Positions 25,233 to 33,865 of a stretch of DNA of 44,983 bases are shown here, piece by piece. The translations under genes and the position numbers were made by a program. The notes beneath the pieces are model-generated. The model worked only from the letters and a program-made list of their open reading frames with translations. It did not search any database and was not told where the DNA came from. This DNA comes from Clostridia bacterium (GTDB taxonomy: Bacteria > Bacillota > Clostridia > Christensenellales > Borkfalkiaceae). The first letter of the stretch is position 1. Each line of letters opens with the position of its first letter. The stretch covers positions 1 through 44,983 of the forward strand of contig CAAGNQ010000008.1 of assembly GCA_900771345.1 (NCBI GenBank). Direction: 5' to 3'.

Positions 25233-26659
25233 TATTTCACCTCAATTAATTCAATATCGCTAATATATGAGAACTTACGTAAAGTTTCAATTTTATTTCC
25301 ACAGCCAAGCGCAACGTGATGTGTTGGGCCGGCTTCACACCAACGCTCTAAAAATTCGTTAATCGGACAACCGAAACTTACACGAGTATTCGTATTTCCT
25401 GTTTGTGGTATTTCGCCCTCAATTGAAGTACCTGTAGCCGCAATCATTTTAAATTCACCGTTACCATCAAGCGTAATCCCAAGCATAGTTAGAGGCCCAG
25501 ATTTAATAGAAAATTCTACACCGATACCACTACCTGCCTTACCATGATATTTTTTTAATTTTCTTAAGTATGGCTTGCGAGAAGCAATATCAATATTGTG
25601 AGGTCCGTCGTGACCTATCAGAACAACGTCACTTTCAGTATCAAAAGGATGAATTTCAGCAAAAGAGCCACCACCACCTATTCTGTTCATTATGAGCATA
25701 GCCGCCGCCGTCTTTAAGTCTGCTTCACCAGCCAAAGGAATTCCTGAGGAAGTGAGTAGTGTGTTTCCGATAATTAGATTAGCAGCAATTTGTTCATATC
25801 TATTTCTTAAGCCCTTATAATAATAAGCAAGCGCAGTTAAATCGTTTTCTTCAACAAGTTTATCTAAAGCGCAAGCAACTTTTGCGGCAATCTCTAAATC
25901 CTCGTCTTGTACGTAATCGGTAATAGGGTCGTGAGATGGGTCGCAAATTTGGAAAATTTCTTTTATTGTTGCAATTTTACTAGAAATTTCTTCTCGACTT
26001 ACTTGGTCTACGAGATGCACAAGGTCACACATTTCAAGCATTTTTACGTGAGAGCCAAATGTTCTTGTAAATGCCGTTGGGTCAGTATGCATATCGTACA
26101 TGCCTTCATAGGTATGACCTAGATAACCTATCGTTGCGTATTTAAACGAAGCCATAGCACAAGCAGCATCTACCCATTCGTTTACTTGGGTTTGAATATA
26201 ATCTTCTTGAGAAGATGATGCTACGATGCATTTAGGTATTTTTTTACCTAATCTACCATACACACCGGCAACTTCTGGCATGGCACATATATCGTCGTTA
26301 ACAAGTTGCATAAACGTCGTCGTATTGCCGTAATCCAAATGTGTTAATGGCTGTATTCCAACTAGCACCTGTGGTGCAGAAATATACCTAGCAAAAGGCG
26401 CAGCAACAGATGAAGGAACGTAAGTAGATAATAAAACAAACAAAAAATCCACGTCTGCTTTTTTCAGTTCCATTACTGCCTTAAAACTCTTTTCAGGAGT
26501 ATCAACGTATCCTGCGTCAATAATATCGCACTTGCTAGTATCGATATACCTAATAAAGTCCGAAGTTTTTTTTCTTAATTCTTCTTCTAATCCTTCAAAT
26601 TGTTCAAAGTAGACGTAATGCCCTAAAGAAACAATGCCAATTTTTACATTACTTTTCAT
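25232..26659 (-). CDS. L-arabinose isomerase-like sugar isomerase
   Basis: The 475-residue protein belongs to the AraA/FucI isomerase superfamily. Candidate metal ligands are Glu312 (AGEADLKT), Glu335 (FAEIHPFD), His350 (GHDGPHN) and His447/448 (GPTHHVALG). These lie close in position to Glu306, Glu333, His350 and His450 of E. coli AraA. YLGHTYEGMYDM and a GGGG turn are also typical. It probably interconverts an aldose and ketose, but flanking sequence differs enough from AraA that the sugar cannot be named, and no araB or araD is present. The ATG at 26659 is preferred because GAAGGTGA sits in front of it; a TTG at 26674 is the only longer choice. First gene of the operon. Confidence 0.83.
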   Translation of the reverse strand: MKSNVKIGIVSLGHYVYFEQFEGLEEELRKKTSDFIRYIDTSKCDIIDAGYVDTPEKSFKAVMELKKADVDFLFVLLSTYVPSSVAAPFARYISAPQVLVGIQPLTHLDYGNTTTFMQLVNDDICAMPEVAGVYGRLGKKIPKCIVASSSQEDYIQTQVNEWVDAACAMASFKYATIGYLGHTYEGMYDMHTDPTAFTRTFGSHVKMLEMCDLVHLVDQVSREEISSKIATIKEIFQICDPSHDPITDYVQDEDLEIAAKVACALDKLVEENDLTALAYYYKGLRNRYEQIAANLIIGNTLLTSSGIPLAGEADLKTAAAMLIMNRIGGGGSFAEIHPFDTESDVVLIGHDGPHNIDIASRKPYLRKLKKYHGKAGSGIGVEFSIKSGPLTMLGITLDGNGEFKMIAATGTSIEGEIPQTGNTNTRVSFGCPINEFLERWCEAGPTHHVALGCGNKIETLRKFSYISDIELIEVK

Positions 26660-26688
26660 AAATTTCACCTTCAATATTTTTTTAGTTA

Positions 26689-26717
26689 ATTATAACAGTA
26701 TAATTAGTAAAAAACAA
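26689..26717 (-). promoter_or_regulatory. Promoter of the minus-strand isomerase-esterase-hydrolase operon
   Basis: On the minus strand: TTGTTT (26712-26717), 17 bp, perfect TATAAT (26689-26694) preceded by TG one base upstream (extended -10). It lies 30 bp before the start codon. The weak -35 with a strong extended -10 fits an activator-dependent promoter. Confidence 0.65.
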
Positions 26718-26738
26718 TAGCAATTTTGTCTATTTTTT

Positions 26739-26760
26739 AGCACAAAATGATTATTTTGCT
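26739..26760. promoter_or_regulatory. Candidate operator between divergent promoters
   Basis: An imperfect inverted repeat (AGCACAAAAT ... ATTTTGCT) lies between the two divergent promoters and touches the -35 of the AraC-family gene. It could be a binding site for that regulator; the evidence is position and symmetry only. Confidence 0.3.
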
Positions 26761-26788
26761 TGACTAAAATTAATCAAAAGTTTATACT
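26760..26788 (+). promoter_or_regulatory. Sigma-A promoter of the AraC-family regulator gene
   Basis: TTGACT (26760-26765), exactly 17 bp, TATACT (26783-26788), then AGGAG and the ATG at 26813. Confidence 0.75.
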
Positions 26789-26812
26789 AATTTTAAATAT
26801 AGGAGAATATAA

Positions 26813-27625
26813 ATGGAAAAGGCGTTTGACGATTTTTTTGTTTTAATAAGGCGTATTGTTGTTGCGCATAGGTTTACGTGTGATAAAAATTATATCTGCA
26901 ACTATTGTGATGGAAGGAAATACTATGGGTTTGTTTACCTATTGTCAGGAAGTTTGAATTATTACTTTAACAACAAAAAGATTATGCATGCAGTTGCAGG
27001 CGATATGGTGTTTCTTAAACCGGAAGATGCCTATACTGTTACGTGCTCGGAGGATTGTTATCATTATACTGTTAATTTTCAAATTGATGAAAGCGAGAGT
27101 GAGGGAAGCATAGTTGAAAGGATTTTTAAAAAGGCTGATACTGTGCGCTTGCACAAAACAAGTAGCACAAATTTTTACGGAGATAGTTTAGAAAAACTAT
27201 GTGAATGTTGGTTTAAAAAGAGAGAAGGATATCGTATGAAAGCTTTAGCACTATTGTATCAAATCATTTATGCTTTTATGCGAGACCAAATATCGTTAAT
27301 GCACGATAATGATTTTAATAAGATTAAGCCTGCAAAAGAATTTTTAGAAACACATTGGAACAAGGAAACCTCATTAAAAGAACTTGCTAATCTTTGCTGT
27401 TTAAGTGTGGCGCATTTTCGCCATTTATTTATGAAAGTTTTAAATTCTACACCTATGAAATATCGTGATTCTTTGCGAATTTTATACGCAAAAGATTATT
27501 TAATGCAGGAAGAATATAGCATATCAGAAATCGCCTATAAGTGTGGGTTTGATGACGGGAATTATTTTAGTAGACACTTTAAAAAGCATACAGGTGTTAC
27601 GCCCAGTCAATATCGGCAACAATAA
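26813..27625 (+). CDS. AraC-family transcriptional regulator
   Basis: The 270-residue protein has a cupin-like N-terminal sensing half (GSLNYYFNNKKIMHAVAGDMVFLKPEDAYTV) and a C-terminal double helix-turn-helix domain over the last 100 residues. Visible elements are SLKELANLCCLSVAHFRHLFMKV and the second-helix signature ISEIAYKCGFDDGNYFSRHFKKHTGVTPSQYR. Such regulators usually activate carbohydrate genes when a sugar binds the cupin. It is divergent from the isomerase operon and upstream of the lyase/KduI genes, so it probably controls both arms. AGGAGA precedes the ATG and a terminator follows. Confidence 0.92.
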   Translation: MEKAFDDFFVLIRRIVVAHRFTCDKNYICNYCDGRKYYGFVYLLSGSLNYYFNNKKIMHAVAGDMVFLKPEDAYTVTCSEDCYHYTVNFQIDESESEGSIVERIFKKADTVRLHKTSSTNFYGDSLEKLCECWFKKREGYRMKALALLYQIIYAFMRDQISLMHDNDFNKIKPAKEFLETHWNKETSLKELANLCCLSVAHFRHLFMKVLNSTPMKYRDSLRILYAKDYLMQEEYSISEIAYKCGFDDGNYFSRHFKKHTGVTPSQYRQQ

Positions 27626-27627
27626 TG

Positions 27628-27665
27628 ATATCCAACCGTAATTTTAAATCGGTTGGATATTTTTT
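27628..27665 (+). terminator. Intrinsic terminator after the AraC-family gene
   Basis: A perfect 11 bp stem (ATATCCAACCG/CGGTTGGATAT) with an 11-base loop followed by a T-tract. Confidence 0.85.
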
Positions 27666-27738
27666 AATTGTAATTGACATATTTATATTTTTATAGACAA
27701 AAAAGTAGAATAGAGAACTTATGTAGATGATTTAAATA

Positions 27739-27768
27739 TTTACTTTTTTTTACGTTTAGATGTATAAT
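27739..27768 (+). promoter_or_regulatory. Candidate promoter of the lyase-KduI gene run
   Basis: TTTACT (27739-27744), 18 bp, perfect TATAAT (27763-27768). It lies 46 bp before the lyase ATG. The rest of the 27666-27814 gap is AT-rich; an isolated TTGACA at 27674 has no matching -10 at the correct spacing. Confidence 0.5.
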
Positions 27769-27814
27769 TTATTCGACCTTAACTACTATTAGGAATATAT
27801 AAGGAGTAGAATCT

Positions 27815-29512
27815 ATGAGTTATTATTACAACTATGATAAACTTAAAAAAATCCTACAAACTCAGAGAGGGCAAAATTTTATTAAAAATATTGAACTTGT
27901 TTATCAAGACGAGTTTGCGTCTAAACCTATATTGAGCTTAACCTATAGCAAGTTTAAATTAATTCATACGACGGGTAATAGAAGTCATTATGAGGCTGAA
28001 TGTTTTGACCGTAGGCGTAGGCTTTGTTTTTTACAGATGCTCGCAGTATATGACGATAAGTATATTGAACCGTTAGAAGATATAATATCGGCTATTTGCG
28101 AAGAGTTTACTTGGGTATTGCCAGCGCATTGCGCAAGGGAGAATAATAGTTTTGATTATACTGAAATAGACTTGTTTAGCGCAGAAGTGGCTTTTTATTT
28201 AAGTGAAACTGTTTACGTTCTGAAGGAAAAGCTGTCAGATGATATAAAAAAGAGAGTTCAAACCTGTCTTTATGAAAGGATTGTTAAGAATTTTGAAAGT
28301 AGAAAGTTTGTGTTTGACGATTTGGAGAATAACTGGTGTGCTGTTTGTGGCGCTGGAGTAGGGATAACTTATCTATATTCTTTCCCCGAAAGATTTGATA
28401 AAGTTAAAGACAGAATTTTCGGCTTAATGGAAAAATATTTAAACGGTCAGGGCGAAGACGGATTTTGTTTTGAAGGTCTTGGCTATTGGCAGTATGGTTT
28501 TGGATTTTTCTGTTTCTTTTTTGACGTTTACACAAAGATGACGGGCGATTATCCTGACCTATTGAACAGCAAAAAGGTTTTGGGTATGATTAATTTTGTG
28601 ACCGATTCGCATTTGGATGGGAGTAGATATTTGCCTTACGGTGATGGTGGGTCGGAAAAATTTATACCTAGTATAGAGATGCTTAGCGCTGTGAAAAGTT
28701 TGTTTGGTGATAAATTTATTGAACCAAACTGTGAGACTGAAGATTTCTTAAAGGTAGTTCATCAACCAAATAGAAAAGGCGTAGGATTTAGAATCATTGA
28801 AACAATAGCAAGTCTAGATAAAAATCGCTGGCAACCATCTTCAGAAAAGGTAAAATACTTCCAATCAAGCGAAACCTTTATTTATAAGAACAAAAAATAT
28901 GCATTTACTGCTCAATGTGGCAACAACGGCTATTCACACAGTCATAATGACGTGGGATGCTTTGTGATAATTAAAGACAATAAGAGATTGATTGCTGATT
29001 TAGGTGCAGGCGTATATACTTATGAATACTTTAACGATTATGAAAAGCGTTATGGTAAAAAAATATTTGTTTGTGGCTCGTGGTCGCACAGCGTTCCAAT
29101 AGTAGATGGCTGTCCACAAAAAGAAGAAAGCGATTATTATGGAGAAGTTCTACAAATAACTGATAAAAACTTTAAAATGGACATTGCAAAGGCGTATGAT
29201 ACGCCGATTAGCAATTTAATAGTTGAATATAAAGTTAATGATGACGGAATAGACGTGATTTACGATTTTAGTGACCAGGTGGAGCATCAAGTCACGTATA
29301 GATTCGTAAGCGATTTTAAGCCAACAATAAAAGAAGGCGTTGTCTATATAGATAACATGCAAATAGAATATAATAAACAAATGCAATGCGCTTTTAAAGC
29401 AGTTAAATATAAAGACCATTCAGATACTGAACAAGTTGCATATACAATAGACTTTATTGGAGAAAAGAAGAAAGCGAACAAGGTTTATTTCAACTTTATA
29501 ATTAAGGAATAA
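27815..29512 (+). CDS. Heparinase II/III-family polysaccharide lyase
   Basis: The 565-residue protein has an alpha-toroid N-terminal half with aromatic-rich segments (ENNWCAVCGAGVGI; GFCFEGLGYWQYGFGFF). Its C-terminal beta-sandwich holds the family signature HSHNDVGCFVII...RLIADLGAGVYTYEYF near residue 375. Enzymes of this superfamily (PL12, PL15, PL17, PL21 and relatives) cleave uronate-containing chains by beta-elimination and leave an unsaturated uronate. No signal peptide is seen, so it should act on imported oligosaccharides. AAGGAG precedes the ATG. The downstream KduI-like gene fits processing of unsaturated uronate products. The exact polysaccharide is unknown. Confidence 0.82.
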   Translation: MSYYYNYDKLKKILQTQRGQNFIKNIELVYQDEFASKPILSLTYSKFKLIHTTGNRSHYEAECFDRRRRLCFLQMLAVYDDKYIEPLEDIISAICEEFTWVLPAHCARENNSFDYTEIDLFSAEVAFYLSETVYVLKEKLSDDIKKRVQTCLYERIVKNFESRKFVFDDLENNWCAVCGAGVGITYLYSFPERFDKVKDRIFGLMEKYLNGQGEDGFCFEGLGYWQYGFGFFCFFFDVYTKMTGDYPDLLNSKKVLGMINFVTDSHLDGSRYLPYGDGGSEKFIPSIEMLSAVKSLFGDKFIEPNCETEDFLKVVHQPNRKGVGFRIIETIASLDKNRWQPSSEKVKYFQSSETFIYKNKKYAFTAQCGNNGYSHSHNDVGCFVIIKDNKRLIADLGAGVYTYEYFNDYEKRYGKKIFVCGSWSHSVPIVDGCPQKEESDYYGEVLQITDKNFKMDIAKAYDTPISNLIVEYKVNDDGIDVIYDFSDQVEHQVTYRFVSDFKPTIKEGVVYIDNMQIEYNKQMQCAFKAVKYKDHSDTEQVAYTIDFIGEKKKANKVYFNFIIKE

Positions 29513-29534
29513 ACGTAGATGTTTAAGGTGAAAA

Positions 29535-31136
29535 ATGCTTAATTTAAAGATAATAGACAGTAAGGGAAATGTAAAGACAACTAAAAAGGGAAGTAATATC
29601 CAGTTTGTATACGATAAATTTTGGGAAGTTGGAGATAAAATAAAAGTCTTACTGGACGGATGCAATTTTATCAGTATAAAACTTGACGATACATTAAAAG
29701 AGAGTATTGTGTACCTTCCGTCTAAGAGTTTCGAGTTTGAGATTCCTAATGAACAGGTGCAGTTCGGTTGTTACAACCCACAGGCTTTTAAAGGGGATAA
29801 GCACAACATATCAATAAAAGAGATTGACGACGAAGAAGCTTACGGCTATAGGAATTTAGCGCTAAATAGTTACGATATGCACGGAAAGGCAAAGAGTTAT
29901 CCACACGCAAGTGCAAACTTTGTAACGAGAGAAGAGCCGTGCTTTTATGAACGCAATGCGATTGACGGCGATTATGATAATCAAGGTCACGGTGGATATC
30001 CTTATCATTCATGGGCTGGAGGAGCAAGGAATGACTTAGAGTTTTTGTTGGATTTCGGAAGGGAAGTAGAAATAGATAAAATAGTATTTTTTCTTCGTGC
30101 TGATTTTATAAAAGACCACAAGGGCGAGCCACACGATAGTTATTGGAAGACAATAGATATAGAGTTTTCAGACGGGGAAATTATACAGGGCAATTTTGTC
30201 TTAGATAGAGATACTTTCCCTAGTGAAGAAAATAGAAAAGGGAAAATAATCGAGATACCAAACAAGAAGATAACAAAAACAATAAAACTATATAATTTTA
30301 GACAGGTAACCGAAAAATTTGGATTTGCGGCATTATCGCAAATAGAAGTTTACGGAAATATAATAAAGGAGAATTTAGATAAGATGGAAATAAGGCAAGC
30401 ATCTAACGCAAAAGACGTTAAGCATTATACAACCGAAAGATTGAGAGAAGAATTTCATATCAAAAATCTTTTCACCAAAGACAATGTAAGAATGGTTTAC
30501 AGCCATATAGACCGTATAGTTACAGCAGGACTTATGCCTGTATATCAAGTATTAAAATTAGAAGCAGGAAAAGAACTTGCAGCGGACTATTTTTTACAGC
30601 GTAGAGAAATGGGTTGTATTAACGTAGGTGGAAAGGGAATTATCACTGTGGATGGTGTTAAATATGAAATGAACCCACGTGATGGAATTTATATTGGTAT
30701 GGGAAACAAAGAAATTGCGTTTGAAAGTGTAGACGAAGAAAACCCAGCAAAATTTTACGTAAGTTCCTGCCCGGCACATACAAGTTATCCTATAGTAAAG
30801 ATAGATATAACTAAAGCAAAGAAAGTACCATGTGGTAGCGTTGAAGAATGTAATAAGAGAGTTATCAATCAATACATACACCCAGAAGTTATAAAGAGTT
30901 GTCAACTCGCAATGGGATTAACACAACTAGAAAGTGGTTCAAACTGGAACACAATGCCTTGCCATACCCACGATAGAAGAATGGAAGTGTATATGTACTT
31001 AGACATGGAAGAAAACGACGTAGTATTCCATATGATGGGAGAACCAACCGAAACAAGGCATATAATTATGCATAATGAAGAAGCGGTAATATCACCTTCA
31101 TGGTCAATCCACAGTGGCGTAGGAACGAAAGCATAA
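29535..31136 (+). CDS. kduI: Beta-sandwich (discoidin-like) domain fused to a C-terminally truncated KduI
   Basis: Residues 1-283 are beta-rich; about 105-280 resemble a galactose-binding/F5-8C-type domain (NLALNSYD at its start, LSQIEVYGN at its end). From Met284 the protein is 5-keto-4-deoxyuronate isomerase (KduI): VYSHIDRIVTAGLMP, NTMPCHTHDRRMEV and SPSWSIHSGVGTKA. The metal ligands His477, His479, Glu484 and His526 keep exactly the spacing of E. coli KduI. The frame then hits TAA right after GTKA, where the known protein continues with about 24 more residues. The sequence beyond belongs to a GH78-like gene in another frame, so kduI is cut at a deletion junction. AAAGGAG before Met284 (ATG 30384) suggests kduI may once have been, or may still be, translated separately. 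Confidence 0.82.
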   Translation: MLNLKIIDSKGNVKTTKKGSNIQFVYDKFWEVGDKIKVLLDGCNFISIKLDDTLKESIVYLPSKSFEFEIPNEQVQFGCYNPQAFKGDKHNISIKEIDDEEAYGYRNLALNSYDMHGKAKSYPHASANFVTREEPCFYERNAIDGDYDNQGHGGYPYHSWAGGARNDLEFLLDFGREVEIDKIVFFLRADFIKDHKGEPHDSYWKTIDIEFSDGEIIQGNFVLDRDTFPSEENRKGKIIEIPNKKITKTIKLYNFRQVTEKFGFAALSQIEVYGNIIKENLDKMEIRQASNAKDVKHYTTERLREEFHIKNLFTKDNVRMVYSHIDRIVTAGLMPVYQVLKLEAGKELAADYFLQRREMGCINVGGKGIITVDGVKYEMNPRDGIYIGMGNKEIAFESVDEENPAKFYVSSCPAHTSYPIVKIDITKAKKVPCGSVEECNKRVINQYIHPEVIKSCQLAMGLTQLESGSNWNTMPCHTHDRRMEVYMYLDMEENDVVFHMMGEPTETRHIIMHNEEAVISPSWSIHSGVGTKA

Positions 31137-31966
31137 TTTCGCCTTTATTCCACTGGGATTGTTATCGCTATATTGAAATCAACTGTGAAAGTGAGTATGA
31201 GATTATATCGTTAGAATCACTTTTTATAGGAAGTACTATAAAAAAGGACGGGGATTTTGCCTGTTCAAATGATATTTTTAATCAGTTGTATAAAGCGTTT
31301 ATACTAGATACTTTTATATCTCACATTGATGAGACTGGGTTGGTTAAGCGTTTTGATGCGTGGAATTTTTACGAGTGGACCGAGGGGTTATGTTACTATG
31401 AAGAGCCTAGTTATCATGCGCCGATAAATGCACTATTATATGGTGCTTTAGAGTGTTGGTGCAAGGTTTCAAAACAACTAACTAACAATGAAAAAAAATG
31501 CAAATACAAAAAGGCGAAAAATTTAATAAGATTGGCTTTTGACAAAAATTTTTGGAACGAAGAAAAAGGAGTTTATGCATCATATTTAACCGATGATGGT
31601 ATGAGCCATTATGCTGAATATACTCAGGCTGTAATCCTGTGGTCGGGATTGGCTAACGGAAGAAGGGCGAAGGAATTATGTAAAATTCTTAAATCTGAAA
31701 ACAACTTAATTAAAATATCTTTAAGTAGTAACTATTTTAAGTATGATGGACTTATAAAACACAAAAGAAAAAATCTTAAATTTGTGATTGAAGATATTAA
31801 AGACAGATGGGGCAAAATGCTTTTTGATGGGGCTACGTCTTTTTATGAAACGGAATTAGGTGAAAAGGATTTTGATAATGCTGGTTCTTTGTGTCATGGT
31901 TGGAGTGCTCTGCCTATTTATATAATGGGTAAGTATCTATTAAAAATAAAAAACAAAAAAAAGTGA
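31133..31966 (+). pseudogene. 3' remnant of a GH78-type alpha-L-rhamnosidase gene
   Basis: From about 31133 the plus frame 2 encodes ISPLFHWDCYRYIEIN, then FACSNDIFNQLYKAF, and ends with ATSFYETELGE...LCHGWSALPIYIMGKYLL. This is the pattern of the (alpha/alpha)6 domain and C-terminus of GH78-like rhamnosidases. The N-terminal beta domains are missing, and the distance between the SNDIF and FYEWTEGL segments is much shorter than I expect, so part of the catalytic region is probably also lost. The open frame reaches back to an ATG at 31100, but those first 11 codons are kduI read in the wrong frame. It has no start of its own and is most likely a non-functional remnant of a deletion. Confidence 0.75.
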
Positions 31967-31986
31967 TAAAATTTACAAGGTGTTAA

Positions 31987-32994
31987 ATGATTAAATGGTG
32001 TGTAATAGGTGCAGGTGGAATAGCGGATAGAAGGACAATTCCTGCGCTTTTAGAAGATAAGGACAACCTATTGGTTGCTCTGATGGAAAAGAATGAACAA
32101 GTTGGCGAAATGGTTTCTAAAAAATACGGTGTTAAATGCTATAATGACGAAGAAGAGATGCTAAAAAATGAAGAATGTGATGCTGTATATATAGGCACGC
32201 CAGTATTTTGTCATTACCAACAAGCGATGCTTGCGTTGAAGTATGGGAAACATGTCTTTATCGAGAAACCGATTGGGTTAAACGCAAAAGAAGGGCGTGA
32301 GATGTTGGATGCTTTTAAGAAAGCAGGCAAGCTCTTGTTTATCGGATACATGATGAAATATCATAATCTACATCAAAGAGCGAAGGAGATTGTATCAAAA
32401 GATGGTATTGGGCAAATAAGCAGTCTAAGAATGCAATTTACTTGTTGGTATCCAGATATTAAGGGAGCGTGGAGACAAGTTAAAGCTCTTGGTGGTGGTG
32501 GAGCTATAATGGATTTAGGGGTGCACTGTTTTGAATTAGCCGAGTATATATTGGGCGAAAAAATAGTAGAAACTAAATCTTTTTATGCAACTAGAACATT
32601 TTCATATGAAGTAGAAGACTCAGCAATAGTCGTTTTTAAAACTGAGAGTGGAATTTTAGGACACATAGACGTAAGTTTTAACGTTCCAGACAAAGCATCA
32701 AACAGTAAGCTTGAAATTTATGGGACTAAAGGAAATTTGATATGTTCGGGAACTCTAGCACAAGAAGAAGTTGGAGAAATGTCCTATCTGTGCACTCCAC
32801 AAGGAGATTATGATGCGGCTCAAAATAGAGTGGAGGTTAAACCTTTAATAGAATATGGCGAAAAGGGCAACTTATACCTTAAGCAAATTAGACATTTTAC
32901 TGATTTAATAAATAAATGTAATAGTGACTATTTTTATGCAGAAAAGGCCGTTCATATTCAAGAAATTGTTGACGGAATATACGCAGGAAAATAA
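31987..32994 (+). CDS. Gfo/Idh/MocA-family NAD(P)-dependent oxidoreductase
   Basis: The 335-residue protein starts with the Rossmann motif VIGAGGIADRR, has the family-defining EKP at 93-95 (FIEKPIG), and a C-terminal alpha/beta domain with GGGAIMDLGVHCFELAEYILG carrying the conserved Asp and His. Members oxidise or reduce sugars, sugar acids and inositols with NAD(P). In this locus it could act on a uronate or deoxysugar product. AAGGTG precedes the ATG, 20 bp after the rhamnosidase remnant. Complete and apparently intact. Confidence 0.9.
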   Translation: MIKWCVIGAGGIADRRTIPALLEDKDNLLVALMEKNEQVGEMVSKKYGVKCYNDEEEMLKNEECDAVYIGTPVFCHYQQAMLALKYGKHVFIEKPIGLNAKEGREMLDAFKKAGKLLFIGYMMKYHNLHQRAKEIVSKDGIGQISSLRMQFTCWYPDIKGAWRQVKALGGGGAIMDLGVHCFELAEYILGEKIVETKSFYATRTFSYEVEDSAIVVFKTESGILGHIDVSFNVPDKASNSKLEIYGTKGNLICSGTLAQEEVGEMSYLCTPQGDYDAAQNRVEVKPLIEYGEKGNLYLKQIRHFTDLINKCNSDYFYAEKAVHIQEIVDGIYAGK

Positions 32995-32998
32995 GCTT

Positions 32999-33865
32999 AT
33001 GAATATTGAGAGGATAGATTTATACGAGTATTTTGGATTAAAGAGAGAAGGAAATAGAAGTGGATACTTAAACGCGTGTCTACACGGTATTTCAAAATAT
33101 TATCCTAATCGTGTTCGGCCGGCAATTATAGTAATTGCAGGGGGTGGATATTCTGGTATATGCGAAAGAGAGGGAGAACCTATTGCACTAGCATATTTTG
33201 CTAAAGGATATAATGTTTTTACTTTAGATTACTCATGTGCACCAAGTGCTTATCCTACACAGTTAATAGAAGGATGTATGGCTGTAGCGTTCATTAAAGA
33301 TAATGCAGAACGTCTTTATGTTAGTCCCGAGCATGTAGCAGTTGCTGGATTCTCGGCTGGAGGACATTTGGCAGCAATGACAGCAACGCTATTTGACGAA
33401 AAGGTTGTTCAAGAACTATTAAATGGTAAAAATCTTTCTGCAAGACCTGATGCTGTAATTTTAGGCTATCCAGTTATTAGTTCTGGCAAATTTTCGCATT
33501 CTGAAAGCATAGATAATCTAACAGGTGGTAATTTAAGTCTTTACGATAAGGTCTCGCTCGAAAAACAGGTTAAGGAAAATTCTTCTCCTGCATTTATTTG
33601 GGGAACGGTGAATGATGACCTCGTGCCCAGCGAAAATGCATTTGAATATGCTTATGCATGTAAGAAAAAAGGTGTAAAGTTTGAGTTTCATTTATATGAA
33701 GACGGAAGACATGGTTTGGGGCTAGCAAATGAGCAGACTGCAACACCAGAAGGAAGAGTTCTTAATTCTACGATTGAAGAGTATATTCGTCCTGACGTTT
33801 CTACTTGGTTTGAAATGTCTGTTACTTGGCTTAAAAATAGAGGTTTTAAGATAGTGGATTTGTGA
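32999..33865 (+). CDS. Alpha/beta-hydrolase carbohydrate esterase (acetyl esterase/BD-FAE type)
   Basis: The 288-residue hydrolase has an oxyanion segment IAGGGY (46-51), nucleophile Ser119 in GFSAGGHLA, and candidate Asp and His in GTVNDDLVPSENAF and DGRHGLGLA. The arrangement is that of small acetyl- or feruloyl-type esterases that act on decorated glycans. There is no signal peptide. I chose the ATG at 32999 (AGGAAA upstream, 4 bp after the oxidoreductase stop); a longer in-frame ATG at 32924 lies inside that gene. The stop overlaps a GTG that begins the epimerase pseudogene (GTGA). Confidence 0.87.
   Translation: MNIERIDLYEYFGLKREGNRSGYLNACLHGISKYYPNRVRPAIIVIAGGGYSGICEREGEPIALAYFAKGYNVFTLDYSCAPSAYPTQLIEGCMAVAFIKDNAERLYVSPEHVAVAGFSAGGHLAAMTATLFDEKVVQELLNGKNLSARPDAVILGYPVISSGKFSHSESIDNLTGGNLSLYDKVSLEKQVKENSSPAFIWGTVNDDLVPSENAFEYAYACKKKGVKFEFHLYEDGRHGLGLANEQTATPEGRVLNSTIEEYIRPDVSTWFEMSVTWLKNRGFKIVDL

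Noticed and set aside
25232..26659. Naming the isomerase araA
   Set aside because: Metal-ligand pattern fits the superfamily, but no araB/araD partners are present and the remaining sequence is divergent, so the sugar is uncertain.
27674..27711. TTGACA at 27674 as promoter for the lyase gene
   Set aside because: No -10 hexamer at 16-18 bp; the pair at 27739-27768 fits better.
31100..31132. ATG at 31100 as the start of a 288-residue rhamnosidase-like protein
   Set aside because: The first codons are kduI read in another frame and no ribosome binding site precedes it; homology begins only at about 31133.
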